NCBI RefSeq assembly: GCF_031755915.1
Contig: NC_083382.1
Span: 7,378,001-7,442,000 of the forward strand
Direction: 5' to 3'
Length of the DNA stretch: 64,000 nucleotides
Origin: Ziziphus jujuba
Lineage: Eukaryota; Streptophyta; Magnoliopsida; Rosales; Rhamnaceae
The notes below the pieces were generated by a model, which was not told the DNA's origin, searched no databases, and saw only the letters and a list, made by a program, of their open reading frames with translations. Positions 1 through 12,000 of this stretch are shown in pieces. Position numbers and translations under genes: made by a program. Position 1 is the stretch's first letter. Each line of letters begins with the position of its first letter.

Positions 1-279
1 AATTAAAATTTTATAAGTTTGTTTTGATTTATTATTTAATAAATAAACTGTGTCCTGCTTAAAATATTTGCAAAACAGGATTTAGTTTGCTGGTATTTCT
101 CTTTCAACATCACTAAAAGTTGAAGAGTGGGGTATCTAACTCCATTAAGAAAAAAGAAGTTATTGCATAATGGAATCTTTTTATTAACACTGTAGAGATC
201 TTGTTTATCAAGTGAAGAAATTAATGAATTGTTTAAAAAAAAAAAATCGAAATACATTGAGGAAGAACATGAAACATGC

Positions 280-671
280 CTGTGATATAGCATGGATATA
301 GAAAAGGATTTTGAGTCTTCTTCCACATTCTGCTCTGTTTGACATTCTGATTGTAAGTATCCCAATAGGCATCAAGAGCCCCATTGAAGCCCAAAGCAGA
401 AAACCGTGGAGTGTAATTTCAAACATTAGTTTATGGCTCAGCTGTAACAAAAACCCAAGAATTTATCAGCTAGATAAACATACAAAGTTCATGAAATGGA
501 AGTTTTATCAGCAGAACGTAGGAAATTTACCTTTCGGGGATTATCATTTTTGCTTGTTTGACCCCCTGTACTTTTCGCATGTTCTTGAGATGAACTGACC
601 AGTATTGGCAAAACAAGAAAAATAAAACTTGCATGGATGCAGAAACAAACCAGTTTCTGCAGAATTTTCAT
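280..671 (-). CDS. Cytochrome b561 domain-containing protein, 5' part (runs off left edge)
   Basis: The first two coding exons of a predicted membrane protein are visible on the minus strand. Exon 1 is 671-531 (ATG at 671, 47 codons). It encodes a hydrophobic N-terminus that looks like a signal peptide or anchor (roughly residues 8-28), then a polar stretch, and ends at a GTAAAT donor. Exon 2 is 441-280 (54 codons, preceded by TTACAG). It encodes the segment LHGFLLWASMGLLMPIGIL followed by IRMS and a YIHAISQ helix, which matches the first heme-ligating His helix of plant cytochrome b561-domain proteins (At2g30890-like). Both exons are phase 0. Family members are transmembrane b-type heme proteins; the exact role of this subgroup is unknown. 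Exon 2 ends at CAG|GCATGT, so the next intron would use a GC donor. The remaining exons lie beyond position 1. Assignment is by remembered family motifs. Confidence 0.72.
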
Positions 672-3600
672 CCTCTTTTCTCTAATTTTTTTAAAAAAAA
701 AAAAAAAAAAAAAGAATCACAGCTCTACTCTCTGTGAGACTTGGGAAAGCCTTCTTTTATTGTGATGAGTTTTGGGTTTCCAAGAATGTAAATGGGTTTA
801 CTAGTGCATCAAAGTGGTATTTTTTTTCAGACGAAATCCCAGAACAAAATCACCACTAAATCTTGGGTACTCGATGAAAATGAAGAAAAGGAAGCAGACT
901 CAGGCACTTGATTTTTCTTTTGCAGAAATAGCAGACACCCACTTGATTAATTATCTATTTTCTCTCAAGTCTTTTCCTCAAACACATACAGGAATGTCAG
1001 AGACTTGTCTCCTCTCTCTCTTTGCCACACTGATAATAAATCGACCCACTTGACCTGTTTTTAAAAGACCATAAGGAGCGTAACAAAGATAGATCATAAG
1101 AAAGTTTATGCATAATCTACCATATTTGCCTTTGTTTTTCTTTTGGTTTTTAAAGAAAGGCAAAGTGGGATTCTTTGAATTAAGAGGGTATAGCATTGCA
1201 TGGATGTTGATGGTTTTTTGGTATAAGGACAATTGAGTGGGTGGGGAATGGGCATGGATTGAGATTTCAACCTCGTGGGGTTCACTTTGGACACCCTTTT
1301 GTTTTTTTGAGATTGTGGAATTTGCAGTGCAAAAGGAATGTCAGGAATTTCAAAGGAGGACCAAAATGGGTCTTGGCAAGTATTAGACATTATCTTCTGC
1401 TTCCCACTACTCTGACTATGCTCTCTGCAATACTAGCACGGTTGAAATATAAATCTAAATAATATTTTAAGCCAACCCAAAAAAGGAACATGATCTAGCC
1501 CACAAAAGATGGTGCAAAATTTAGAATTATTCTTTCCACGCTAAACCAGTTAGGAATATATATTTTGCTAAAGAATACTTCTTTTTTTTTCTTTTTTTTT
1601 TTTTTAGCAGTATTGTTGTAAGGATATACCTGCTGTGTAGAAAGAAAACAAATTTATTAAAGGCATATATCTAACATTCTAGAATAAAAATTCATGTCTA
1701 AATCTTTTTAAAAAGCAAAAGAAAATTTTTAGACCTTTACCATAAAGAAGAAATTCTTAGACAACCAGAAATTTCTCTTTTTTCTTATCTTTTTTTTTCT
1801 TTTTTTTTTTCCCCCTCCTTTCTTGCCTTTTGGTGGATGTACATGTCTTCTAGTTTGATGGAGATGCAGAATCTTCTTTGTATTTCAGAATTTTTAAAAT
1901 TATGCTAAAATATATTTGCTGAAAATATGATGACCTCATTCTGAGTCATCTTGTAACACTGGCAATATTGTTTTTATATATATATATATATATAAACAGT
2001 TTTTTTTTTTTTTTTTCCCCTACTCATGTCGACTTAATAAGTGAGCCATGTTTATATGTATATACAAATATATGTTATATATAAATGTGTGGATATATGT
2101 ATGGATGCGTTTGTGTGTATGTATAGTGTTTAAATTAAAGTGTAGACTTAACCAATACATGATATATAACATGGTTGAATGTACTAATTTTTGTGGCTTC
2201 ATGATTAATTAAAGATCAGTGGTCCATTTAAAAAATTATGAGTTAATTAATGAAGCGTTATACAATCCATGATATACATATGTGTTAGTGTTGTGTTTCC
2301 TCCTCATTACGTTATTCATTTTAATATTGTTCTTTTTCCTTTCCTCTCTTGTCATCACCACAGTCTAATCCAAATATCCAACCTGTTAAAACTTACACCG
2401 TTTGAATTATAAAACTCAGTCCATGATAAATGTATATATATTATATATAGTCACTTAAATAAGGTTTATTGTATTTTATGAAACTAAGATTTATTTATGG
2501 TAATTATTAGATTATATTAAATATTAATATTTAAAATTTTAAAAATAATCAAATATAGATTTAACGACGCATTAAAATCTTATTTAGAAAAAATAAATTT
2601 TATTGGAATTTGATAATTAATAAATATAATATTAAATTTGAGGGCTTAATACAATTTAAATATTGAGTATACCTTGGTAGCCCTCGTATTAACGATTTTA
2701 TTTGAGCATGATTCTCTCTCTTTCTCTCTGGTGATCTACCTAGCTCATTTCATAGTATCAAATATTAATATAATATAAAATTAAATGCGGGTAAAAAATA
2801 AAATACATCAAATTTTCAATTTTTTGAAACAAAAAGTTAATGTTATTTAAATACAATATGAAAATTTAATTAATTTTTATTAAATAGCTCACTTTTTCTA
2901 TATATATATATATATGATCTTGTTAATATGGGTGAATTCACCAACTAATTGATAAGGGATGATCATTCAATCAAACATGATTATATATATTGGTGATTTA
3001 ATTACATGTAATTGTGTGGATTGGACGATGACAAATATTTGTGGTCTACTTTTTTGATAGAGAACGTAATCTATAATAGAATTATTTTTGTATATAATAT
3101 ATAATTTTTTTTTAAAATACAAATATCTATAATTTTTTTAATTTATAAACACTAATATATCGTTGGATATTTTTTTTTCAGAGAAATTATTGTCTAAAAT
3201 GTACATGCAAATTAAAAACGTTTGGAAGTCCATGCCAAAGATTATCTACATATATATTGTGTATATAATTGAAGAAGAAAAGGGGGACCAAGCCATGCAA
3301 CCTTTTTAGCTGTCGAAAATCTAATAAAAATTGCAAAAAGCTGAAATGGGGTCCTCCTTGGCAGTACTAGTCTCTTGATTCCTCTAATCTAATGATGATG
3401 ATTTGGAAGTTAATACCTGTTTTTATATGTTTTTTTCGGAGGGAAAAGAGCCTTTAATTGTCTTTTCTGCTTTGGGGATAATATATTAATTATTTTCCCA
3501 CATTTCCACGCGAAATTTCCTTAATTAAAGTCATCTTCGGTACTAATTTGTCGTACTGTTTGGCTTGTGAAATCAAATGGTGTTTGTTATGCTGATTTTT

Positions 3601-6600
3601 ATTCATTATTTACTTGTACTATTTCATCAACTGCAGAAATATTGAGCATTCCATACCTTAATTTTTTTATTTTTTTGTGTTTTTTTTAGAACTCTCACGG
3701 TAATTGATATCTGTTTACTGTCTCTTCCAAGGATATCTAATATTCTGATCTCTCTTTCTTGTTTTCACTTTAATTTTTCGACAAATTATATTTTTGGACT
3801 CTCTAATTCGCTCACAATTTTAATTGAGTATTTCAAATTTCAATTTTTTCAATTCAGTGCTTCAATTTTTATTTTGATCTCAATTTACGATTCTATTTTT
3901 ATTTCTTTTTACTTTTTTTCAGTTTAAATATTGTATATTTAACCTTTATGGTAGGGAATTTAGTTTTTAATATTTTAAGTTTATAAATTTTTGAATCTAT
4001 GATAAAATAAGTTAAGTTAATATTTTAGTTGGAATATTCTATATCTAATTCATATATCTAGTTTTTCCGCTAATTTGTTTTTATGGGATGTTTGGACAGT
4101 AATAAAATTAGTGAAAATCTAAAATTTTATAAAAAAGTGAAAATTTTTCTTGTTTGAATAATTTTTAAAAGAAAAAATTCATGAGTTCCAGTGGAAAATA
4201 AATTTCATAATTTGGAATATTGAAAGGGAAAATAGATTCTAGATGTGTCATTTTAAAATTATCTGAGAAACTGATTTTATATATATATTTTAAATACAAT
4301 TTTATCTTTCAATTTTAATATATAAATTTATTTAATTATTTGTAAGTCTTATTTTCTTATGTGATTAATCAAACATTATAAAAAAAATCTTAAAAAATCT
4401 TATTTTTAGAAAATTGAATTCTCAAAAAACTGATTATTAGAAATTAATTTCCTTCAATACTTTTATTTTTACAAAACACCCCATTTAGAGTATTTTTAAC
4501 TAACTGTGTGTCTTATTAATCATCAAGAGAGTTATCCACAAAATTTCACTCATTAAATTAGTATTATTATTATTTTTTTGAACTCTAAAACTAGTATTAA
4601 AGATATAGTCACTATTTTTTGAGAAATATACTTTTTTGTTTTAATAGAAATCAATATTGAAGATGCTTACAGACTGTCATCCAAAAAAAAAAAAAAAAAA
4701 AAAAAAAAGAAGAAGCTTAGGGACATAACCAAATTTTACCGTTAACGGGGAATTGTAAATTTTTTTTTAACGCATGTATATGAAAAATTTTTAATTGAAT
4801 GCAAAAACACATTTATTCGAGAAGGCATAGTAAACTTTACCTCTCAAAATACGTAAATAATTTCCACAATACATCAACTTAAAAAATTAAAAAACCATAA
4901 AAAGAAATTTAAAAAAAAAAAAAAACACGAAAACATAAAATTCAACCGAAATAATTGTATGTTCCCTTCATCCTCCTTTTTCTTTTTCGTCCTCTTTCTT
5001 TCTTTACATTTTTTTTCTATCTTTTTTAAATAATTGTTTTATTTTATAATTTTATGGTATATTAGAATTATATATATATATATATATATTATTTTTTTCT
5101 ATTTGGGCTGGGTGGGCTAGTGTAGATATCGAGATGCCCCATTTGAAATTGCTTTTGGAACCTCAAAGATAATTTTGAAACGTTCAAAAATTAATTTAGA
5201 TGTTTGGAAAAATAAAATAAAATAAAAACTAATTCTGAATTCATATCGTTGTATTTTTCTATATTATCTCAGTCTAATCTCTTTCTCTTTAAATATGTAT
5301 TTGTGCTTGGAAGTTGGAACTAAATACATCAAATTAAATTAATATTTACCCAAAAAAAAAAAGTACATTAAATTAATGCTCCTTGATTACCCAACGTCTA
5401 TTGGGGTCTAATCCAAACTAAGATTAAGAAATAATACCACCGCAGTGGTAACAAACTCATTCAATAATCATAAGGCCCTCTTTACGCTTTGATAAATAAG
5501 AATCTAATGCCACTTAATTGCGACTTGCTAATGTCATTATAAGGGCATCAACACCCAATATAACAAATTATTTTCTGAGTTTTATTCTGCTTAACCAAAA
5601 GAGCCTTTTCTTGATCACTTTAGTCTTTCTTAGCCAAAAGCAATTATGCAAAAAACAAAACCATATAATGTCAGCTGGTTTGTATCAATTATTTGGACCA
5701 TTAGTTGGGCTTAATTAAGTGAAGAACTTAGTTCACACGTAATAAGAATTATAATAAAAAAGTTCCCCCTCCCCCACAATAAAAAAGTAAAAAAAGGTCC
5801 TATCACCACAAAATTTTGATCAAATGGGGTCCATGATAAGCTGGACTCATCACATGGACCGATCATAACATTCTCTTTAATGTTGTTGACATGTCACATG
5901 AAATGCCCACCATCATAATCATAAGGTTGAAAGAAAAACATCAATGTTTACCAAAGTGAAAATAATACCTGATTTTAGTTGAAAAGTAGCGTCAAAGTTG
6001 ACATATAGTGTAGTTCATTTGTTTTTAACTGAATTTCTCTTCTTCTTTTTTTTGGCCTTTTGTGAATTCTGCTTTAGATATGGGAAAAAGTAGCGAATAA
6101 GATTTTGAAATTACACATTAATTTTAACCAGTGTCTTTTTCTCAGTAGAAAATTTGAAAGTAGCACTAATTTCTTTGACTATTAAATTGGCTTTTGAAGC
6201 ATAATGATCAACTAGGTGCGCCTCAGGAAATTAAAAGGTTATATTGATTGGAACTCCCCAACAAACTCTATTTTTTCAAGATGATTGAAAAGTGAAGGAC
6301 TTCAATTGATTTTTTTACTCTCTCTCTTTTTTATTTTTCTCTTTCTAATTTCTTTATATATATATATATATATATCTATATTATATAAAATAAAGGACCA
6401 AGAAAATTTCCATGTGGGTGGTCTAATAGTGGCAAGTGTGAAAGGTAGAGAAAAGTAATTATTTGATGTGGTATAGACTACGTTGTGTATATTGTGTATG
6501 TATTTGGAGTAATTTTCTATACTCTATGGTTAAAAAAATCTTCCTCTTGTTATTAAGATTATAAAGTTGTTGATTGGATCAATATTTGTTTGTATCGCTA

Positions 6601-6996
6601 GGCATGGATGTTTACCAAACCGAAAAAAATAAAAATAAAATAAAATAACACAAAGCCGAAACCTAAATATCCATGTTACCCAACTATTGGGCCCATATTT
6701 GGTACCTTTATGGGCTATAAAGCTAGAAGGGCCGCCATTATTGATTGGGCTTAAATTGAATAGATCATATGGGCAGGCTTATTTTAAGTCACTATTTTTC
6801 TGCCTCGTCCAACAAACAAGTTGGAAACACTTGCATTCCCAACACCCCCACCCCTTAAAACAACAACAACCAAAAAAAAAAAAAAAAAAAAAAAAAAGGG
6901 GAGAGTTGGATACAATTTGCACATTTTTTTCATTGATGGTTATATTCAAAATTTAAAAATCTATTTCCATAATGGCATGGTAGAAACATTAGATTG
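672..6996. other. AT-rich intergenic region
   Basis: This is upstream DNA of the b561-type gene followed by spacer. I see no convincing gene. It contains a (TA)n run around 1975-1994, a 26-nt poly-A at 4683-4708, (TA)n near 5072-5089 and 6356-6375, and many T-rich tracts. Short ORFs here lack codon bias and recognisable motifs. The promoter of the b561-type gene presumably lies just right of 671, but I cannot point to a convincing TATA box. Confidence 0.6.
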
Positions 6997-7352
6997 TGTT
7001 GGAGTGTTTTATACAGTATCAAGTCCATGTCAGACTCCACAACAGCAACAACTCCCCATGTCAGCATTCACAATAGACACAGATCTACATCAGCTTTTAA
7101 TTCAACAACAAACTGTTTACGTTTTATCTTTAATGTTTGTTTTAGTTAGTTTTGTTTGTTATATTGTTTGACAGTTGTCTTTGTTTCATTGGGGTTTAGT
7201 ATACAGCGTATAAGCTAGGTATAAAAAGAAGTTAGGCTTTCTGCTTTCGTGTTGTCCTGTTCTTTCTTCTTTACATAATTTTCTCTGTAAACAAACAGTG
7301 ATGAGAGAATAAAATTTTTCTATTTTTTGTTTTTCTACTTCTTTTCTTAATT
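6997..7352 (+). repeat. 5' LTR of Copia element
   Basis: A 356-bp direct repeat of 12680-13038. It starts TGTTGGAGTG and ends TTAATT, flanked on the left by target duplication GATTG (6992-6996). It carries a TATAAAAA box at 7220-7227 and an AATAAA signal at 7308-7313, the expected promoter and polyadenylation elements of an LTR. The 3' terminus is TT rather than the usual CA. Confidence 0.93.
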
Positions 7353-7364
7353 TGGTATCAGAGC
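7353..7364 (+). other. Copia primer-binding site (initiator Met-tRNA)
   Basis: TGGTATCAGAGC begins immediately after the 5' LTR. It is complementary to the 3' end of plant initiator Met-tRNA, the normal minus-strand primer of plant Copia elements. Confidence 0.93.
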
Positions 7365-8674
7365 TTAGAAACCTTCAACAATGGAGAATCAGTTTTCCTA
7401 TCCTCTGTAGTCAAGAACTTCCAATACAAAAGAGACCGATCCTGTGCGCACACATCTGATCACAGCTTCACCATTTCCCAGCACAATTCTCAAGCTCGAT
7501 GCAGGTAATTTTCTGATCTGGAAGCTTCAAGTTTTGCCGATTCTCAGAGGCCATAAGCTGGATAAATTTGTCCTCAAAGATGAGCCACCATTTATGCAAG
7601 AAATTGGTGCCCTAGAGTGTGAACAGCAACTTTGGATTTTACAAGATCAGTTGCTTCAAGGTTGGCTTGTCGCAACAATTTCGCCTTCCATTGCTGGTTT
7701 GGTGATAGGCTTGAAGACTTCTCGTCGAATTTGGAAGGTACTTGAGTTAAATTTTGCTTCCAAATCGAAAATGAGCTTGCTACAGATGCGAATTCAATTA
7801 CAAAATATGAAAAAGGGATCGGATAATATAGCCATATACTTCTTGAAGATGAAATCTATGGCTGATCAAATGGTAGCCGGAGGGGGTTCTGTTTCAGAAG
7901 AAGATCTTGTTTCCTACATCTTGGGAGGTCTTGGTCTAGAATATGAAATGCTAATAGTAAGCCTTCAAACCTACTTGACACCCCCAAGTTTTGAGGAGGT
8001 AAAACAACATCTTCTTTACTATGAAAATCGACTTGAAACACAAAATTGTGCTGGTATGATGGATTCTGTTCCATCTATTGCAAATTCTTCTGTGAATCTG
8101 GTTGGGTCAGAACAGTTACATGAAAAAATTGGTTTACAGTCAAACTTGAAGCCCAACTCTACCTCTCAGTTCACTGCCACACGAGAACACTTCTTGAAAA
8201 ATAGAAATTCTTTGAATGATAATACCAATTTCTTGACAAATGGTTCTGATTCATCTATGCTTGCAACACATGTCTCTAATGCTCCACATGATTTCAATGT
8301 TCCCAAGTTTAAAAGCAAGAACAAATTTAGGAATGGTAGACTTCAGTGTTAAATCTGTAAGCGTATGGGACATATTGTTGATATTTGCTATTTTAGACAT
8401 AGCAAATCTCCTCAACCTATCACCAGCTCAACCATACGACCATTTGTTATGGACAATCTTCTTCAATTTTCAGGACATGGTGCACCCTTTCAGTATGAAA
8501 CATCATTCAATAATCAAGCTGGGCTACCGTTGAGAAATTCCCCATATATGCTACCAAGTTCAGTTTCTTCACCTGGTCATACCTTTATTCCTAATATGTC
8601 ACAATGGAATGCTTATCCTGGACAAGTTATACAGGCTGCTTCACCTTCACAGATTGGTTTACCACGAGATAACA

Positions 8675-8854
8675 TGTAACATCCCATATCGGTTGGAAAG
8701 GGGAACGAAGCATGACTTATAAGCATGTGGATAACTTTCCCTTCAAGAGGCCTTTTGCCAGTGGGACTGGCAGAAACAAAACCGTGAGGGGGGCTACGGC
8801 CTGGAATACCCCAAAGCGGACAATATCTTGATGCGGGTGGACTAGGTTGTTACA
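8675..8854 (+). repeat. TRIM 5' LTR
   Basis: A 180-bp repeat with canonical TG...CA ends. It differs from the 3' copy at six positions by eye; five are transitions, each with T or A in this copy against C or G in the other. Confidence 0.9.
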
Positions 8855-8855
8855 G

Positions 8856-8866
8856 TGGTATCAGAG
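8856..8866 (+). other. TRIM primer-binding site
   Basis: TGGTATCAGAG lies two bases after the TRIM 5' LTR and matches the initiator Met-tRNA complement. The match breaks down after it (TCGG). Confidence 0.85.
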
Positions 8867-8906
8867 TCGGACCCGGATCGGTGTGCCAGCGAGGACGCTG
8901 GGCCCC

Positions 8907-8918
8907 AAGGGGGGAGGA
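8907..8918 (+). other. TRIM polypurine tract
   Basis: AAGGGGGGAGGA, one base before the 3' TRIM LTR, fits the plus-strand priming site. Confidence 0.85.
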
Positions 8919-8919
8919 T

Positions 8920-9099
8920 TGTAACATCCCACATCGGTTGGAAAGGGGAACGAAGCATGGCTTATAAGCGTGTGGATACCTTTCCCTTCAAGAGGCCTTT
9001 TGCCAGTGGGACTGGCAGAAACAAAACCGTGAGGGGGGCTACGGCCTGGAATATCCCAAAGCGGACAATATCTTGATGCGGGTGGACTGGGTTGTTACA
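8920..9099 (+). repeat. TRIM 3' LTR
   Basis: The second 180-bp copy, ending TTACA at 9099 and followed by target duplication TAACA. Confidence 0.9.
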
Positions 9100-12000
9100 T
9101 AACAAACCTCCTGAGAATAATTCAGCTTTCTTTACTGCCCCTCTTTTGGTTGGAGATCCAAATTGGTATCTTGACCGTGGAGCAACAAACCATGTAGCAG
9201 CAACAGACACTGGGTTACTTCACCACTCTAGCTACAATGGTAAGAACAAGTTGTTGATAGGAAATGGTCAAGGAATTGATATTGTTGGCATTGGTAATAC
9301 TATAATCCCCTGTGAATCTGGTTATTCATTGCTTCTTAAAGATATATTGATTGTTCCTACAATTGCTAAGAATTTACTTAGTGTTTCAAGGTTGATCCAT
9401 GATAACAATATTATAGTGGAATTCTGTGCTAACTATTGCTTGCTTAAGGACAAGCAGCTGGGAGTGATTATCCTTAAAGGAGTGTTTGATGCTGGACTAT
9501 ACAAATTGGAGTTGTCAGTTGAACTTAAAGCAGGAGCTGACAATAGGATCTTTTATCCCTTATTCCAAAATAAAGCTACTGCAGTTTCTCCACAGAAGTC
9601 TTCTTGTAATCAACAACTTGCCGAGGTTAATCTTCAAGTTCCTTCTTAATTGGAAATGTGTAATAGTCAAACAGACTCTTGGAATCACTTCACTTTTAAC
9701 AATGTTGCCGAGACAGATGCATCTAGTTCAAGAGATACTTTGGTTGATAAAACTTGTAATGCTTTGGTTGTTCACAATAATAAGCATGTAGATGACAATT
9801 TTAATGTTTTACATCAAAGATTAGGACATCCTTTAGTTGTAGTTTTATAAAAAGTGTTGACTCTTTGTAATAAGTCTTCCTTTAATAAAGAGATTCTTCA
9901 TTTCTGTGAAGCATGTCGTTTTGGCAAACAACATTGGGAAACTTTTCCTTCATCTTCTACTATTAGTCATGGAATTCTTGACTTGGTTTATACTGATTTG
10001 TGGGGTCTAGCACCTAACTTGTCTAGAGATGGTTATAAATACTATATTCATTTTGTTGATGATCACACCAGATACACTTGGATCTATCCTTTAAAAATGA
10101 AATCTGATGCACTAAAATGCTTCGTTCATTTTCATCAAATGGTTGAGAGACAGTTTGGTGTTAAGTTGAAATGTTTACAGTCAGATTGGGGTGGCGAATT
10201 CCATAGTTTTGTACTTTATCTTCAACAGTGTGGAATTCTTTTTAGACATCCTTGTCCACACACTCATGCTCAAAATGGCAAAGCTGAAAGAAAACATCGC
10301 CACATTACTGAAGTAGGTCTAAGTCTGTTAGCTAAAGCTCATATGACCCTAAAGTACTGGTAGGAAGCTTTTAGTTCTGCAGTTTATTTAATAACAGAAC
10401 TCCTACAGTAGTATTAGACTATAAAAGTCCTTTTCAAAAAGTGTATAATCAAGTACCTGAATATGGTTTTCTTAAAGTCTTCGGTTGTGCCTGTTATCCA
10501 TACCTGAGGCCATATCATACACAGAAACTTCAGTTTAGAACTTCAAAGTGTGTATTTGTTGGCTACTCTACAGAACACAAGGGATATAAGTGCATGCATC
10601 CTTCTGGAAGACTTTATGTGGCAAAAAGTGTTGACTTTAATGAGTTTGATTTTCCTTTTGCTGTAGGATTTATGTCCAATACTTCTTCTGCTGAGTTTAC
10701 TTCCTCTTCTCCACCAGATCAGTATTCAAATACACCTTTGGTCGAAATCAATGCTACACCTTTGTTCTCAACAGGTTCACAGTCACAAAAGATTTTACAT
10801 GAAGTTAGTTCTACTACTCCTTCAGCAGATCAGTTAGACTCCTTTTTACAACATCAGGAGTCAGATTCTTTAACTACTTCTGAATCTGAACCAAATGTTG
10901 GCTTACCTGTTCAGCAGAATAAACATCCTATGCAGACCCATTCCAAAAGTGGTATTGTCAAGCCCAAAGTGTATGTTTTGACCAAGAAAGATTCAGATGC
11001 AATAATTAGTCATATAGCTTCAACTTCCTTAATACTAGAGCCTTCTACAATCAAAGAAGCACTGCAAAGTTCAGAATGGAAAAAGTGCTATGGATGCTGA
11101 ATACAATGCTCTTTTACATAATAATACATGGAATCTAGTTCCTTATTCTTCAAACATGAATGTCATTGGGAACAAATGGGTGTTTAGAGTTAAGTATAAT
11201 GCAGATGGTTCAATTCAGCGATATAAAGCAAGACTTGTGGCCAAGGGATTTCATCAAAAACCAGGTTTTGATTATTTTGAAACTTTTAGTCCAGTAGTCA
11301 AGCCTACTACTATTCGAGTGATTCTTACTCTTGATTTGTCCTATAATTGGACTATCTGTCAACTAGATTTCAATAATGCATTTTTAAATGGTGATCTCCA
11401 AGAAACTGTGTATATGACACAACCTGAAGGATATGTGAATACTCAATTTCCTGGTTATGTCTGTAAGTTGAATAAGGCCCTATATGGTTTTAAGCAAGCA
11501 CCTCGGGCTTGGTTTGATAAGCTTAGGACAGCTTTAATTCAACATGGATTTGTTAACTCTGTGGTCGACAGTTCACTTTTTATTCTCAAAACCTCAACAG
11601 TTCATGTATTCATCCTAGTCTATGTGGATGACCTTGTTATTACAGGTTCAAGTTCAGAATTCATCACCACTCTTATTTCTCAACTTCATAAAGAGTTTTC
11701 ACTTAAAGATATTGGAGATCTATCTTACTTTCTTGGTTTAGAAATTAAATGGATAGAAAGTGGCTTGCTCTTGTCACAGACAAAGTATATTCAAGACTTG
11801 CTTGTGAAAACAAAGATGAATACAGCAAAAGCATACTCTACACCTATGCTCTCCTCTAAACAATTATCTTTATATGATGGAGATATTATTCTCAAACCTG
11901 AGCTATATCGAAGTACAGTTGGTGCATTACAGTATCTCACAATTACTCGTCCTGAGATTGCCTTTTCTGTCAACAGATTATGTTAGTATGTGCACTCACC

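Larger units (their letters stand above)
8675..9099 (+). mobile_element. TRIM (terminal-repeat retrotransposon in miniature), complete, nested in Copia
   Basis: Two 180-bp direct repeats (8675-8854 and 8920-9099) start TGTAACATCCC and end GTTGTTACA. They enclose only 65 bp holding a Met-tRNA primer-binding site and a purine tract. The perfect 5-bp target duplication TAACA is at 8670-8674 and 9100-9104. Element plus one duplication is 430 bp (1 mod 3), which explains why the Copia frame shifts by one across it; excision on paper rejoins the gag and protease frames. The element has no coding capacity and would need another element's enzymes. Its LTR ends and the AAAACCGTGAGG and CAAAGCGGACAATATC blocks resemble Cassandra-type LTRs, but the 5S rRNA-like domain of Cassandra is not seen. 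Confidence 0.92.

Noticed and set aside
311..598. Plus-strand 95-aa ORF opposite the b561-type exons
   Set aside because: It is antisense to recognised exons and has no motif of its own.
8855..9210. ORFs across the TRIM (73 aa plus strand, 82 aa minus strand)
   Set aside because: They cross the TRIM LTR and internal motifs; TRIMs have no coding capacity.
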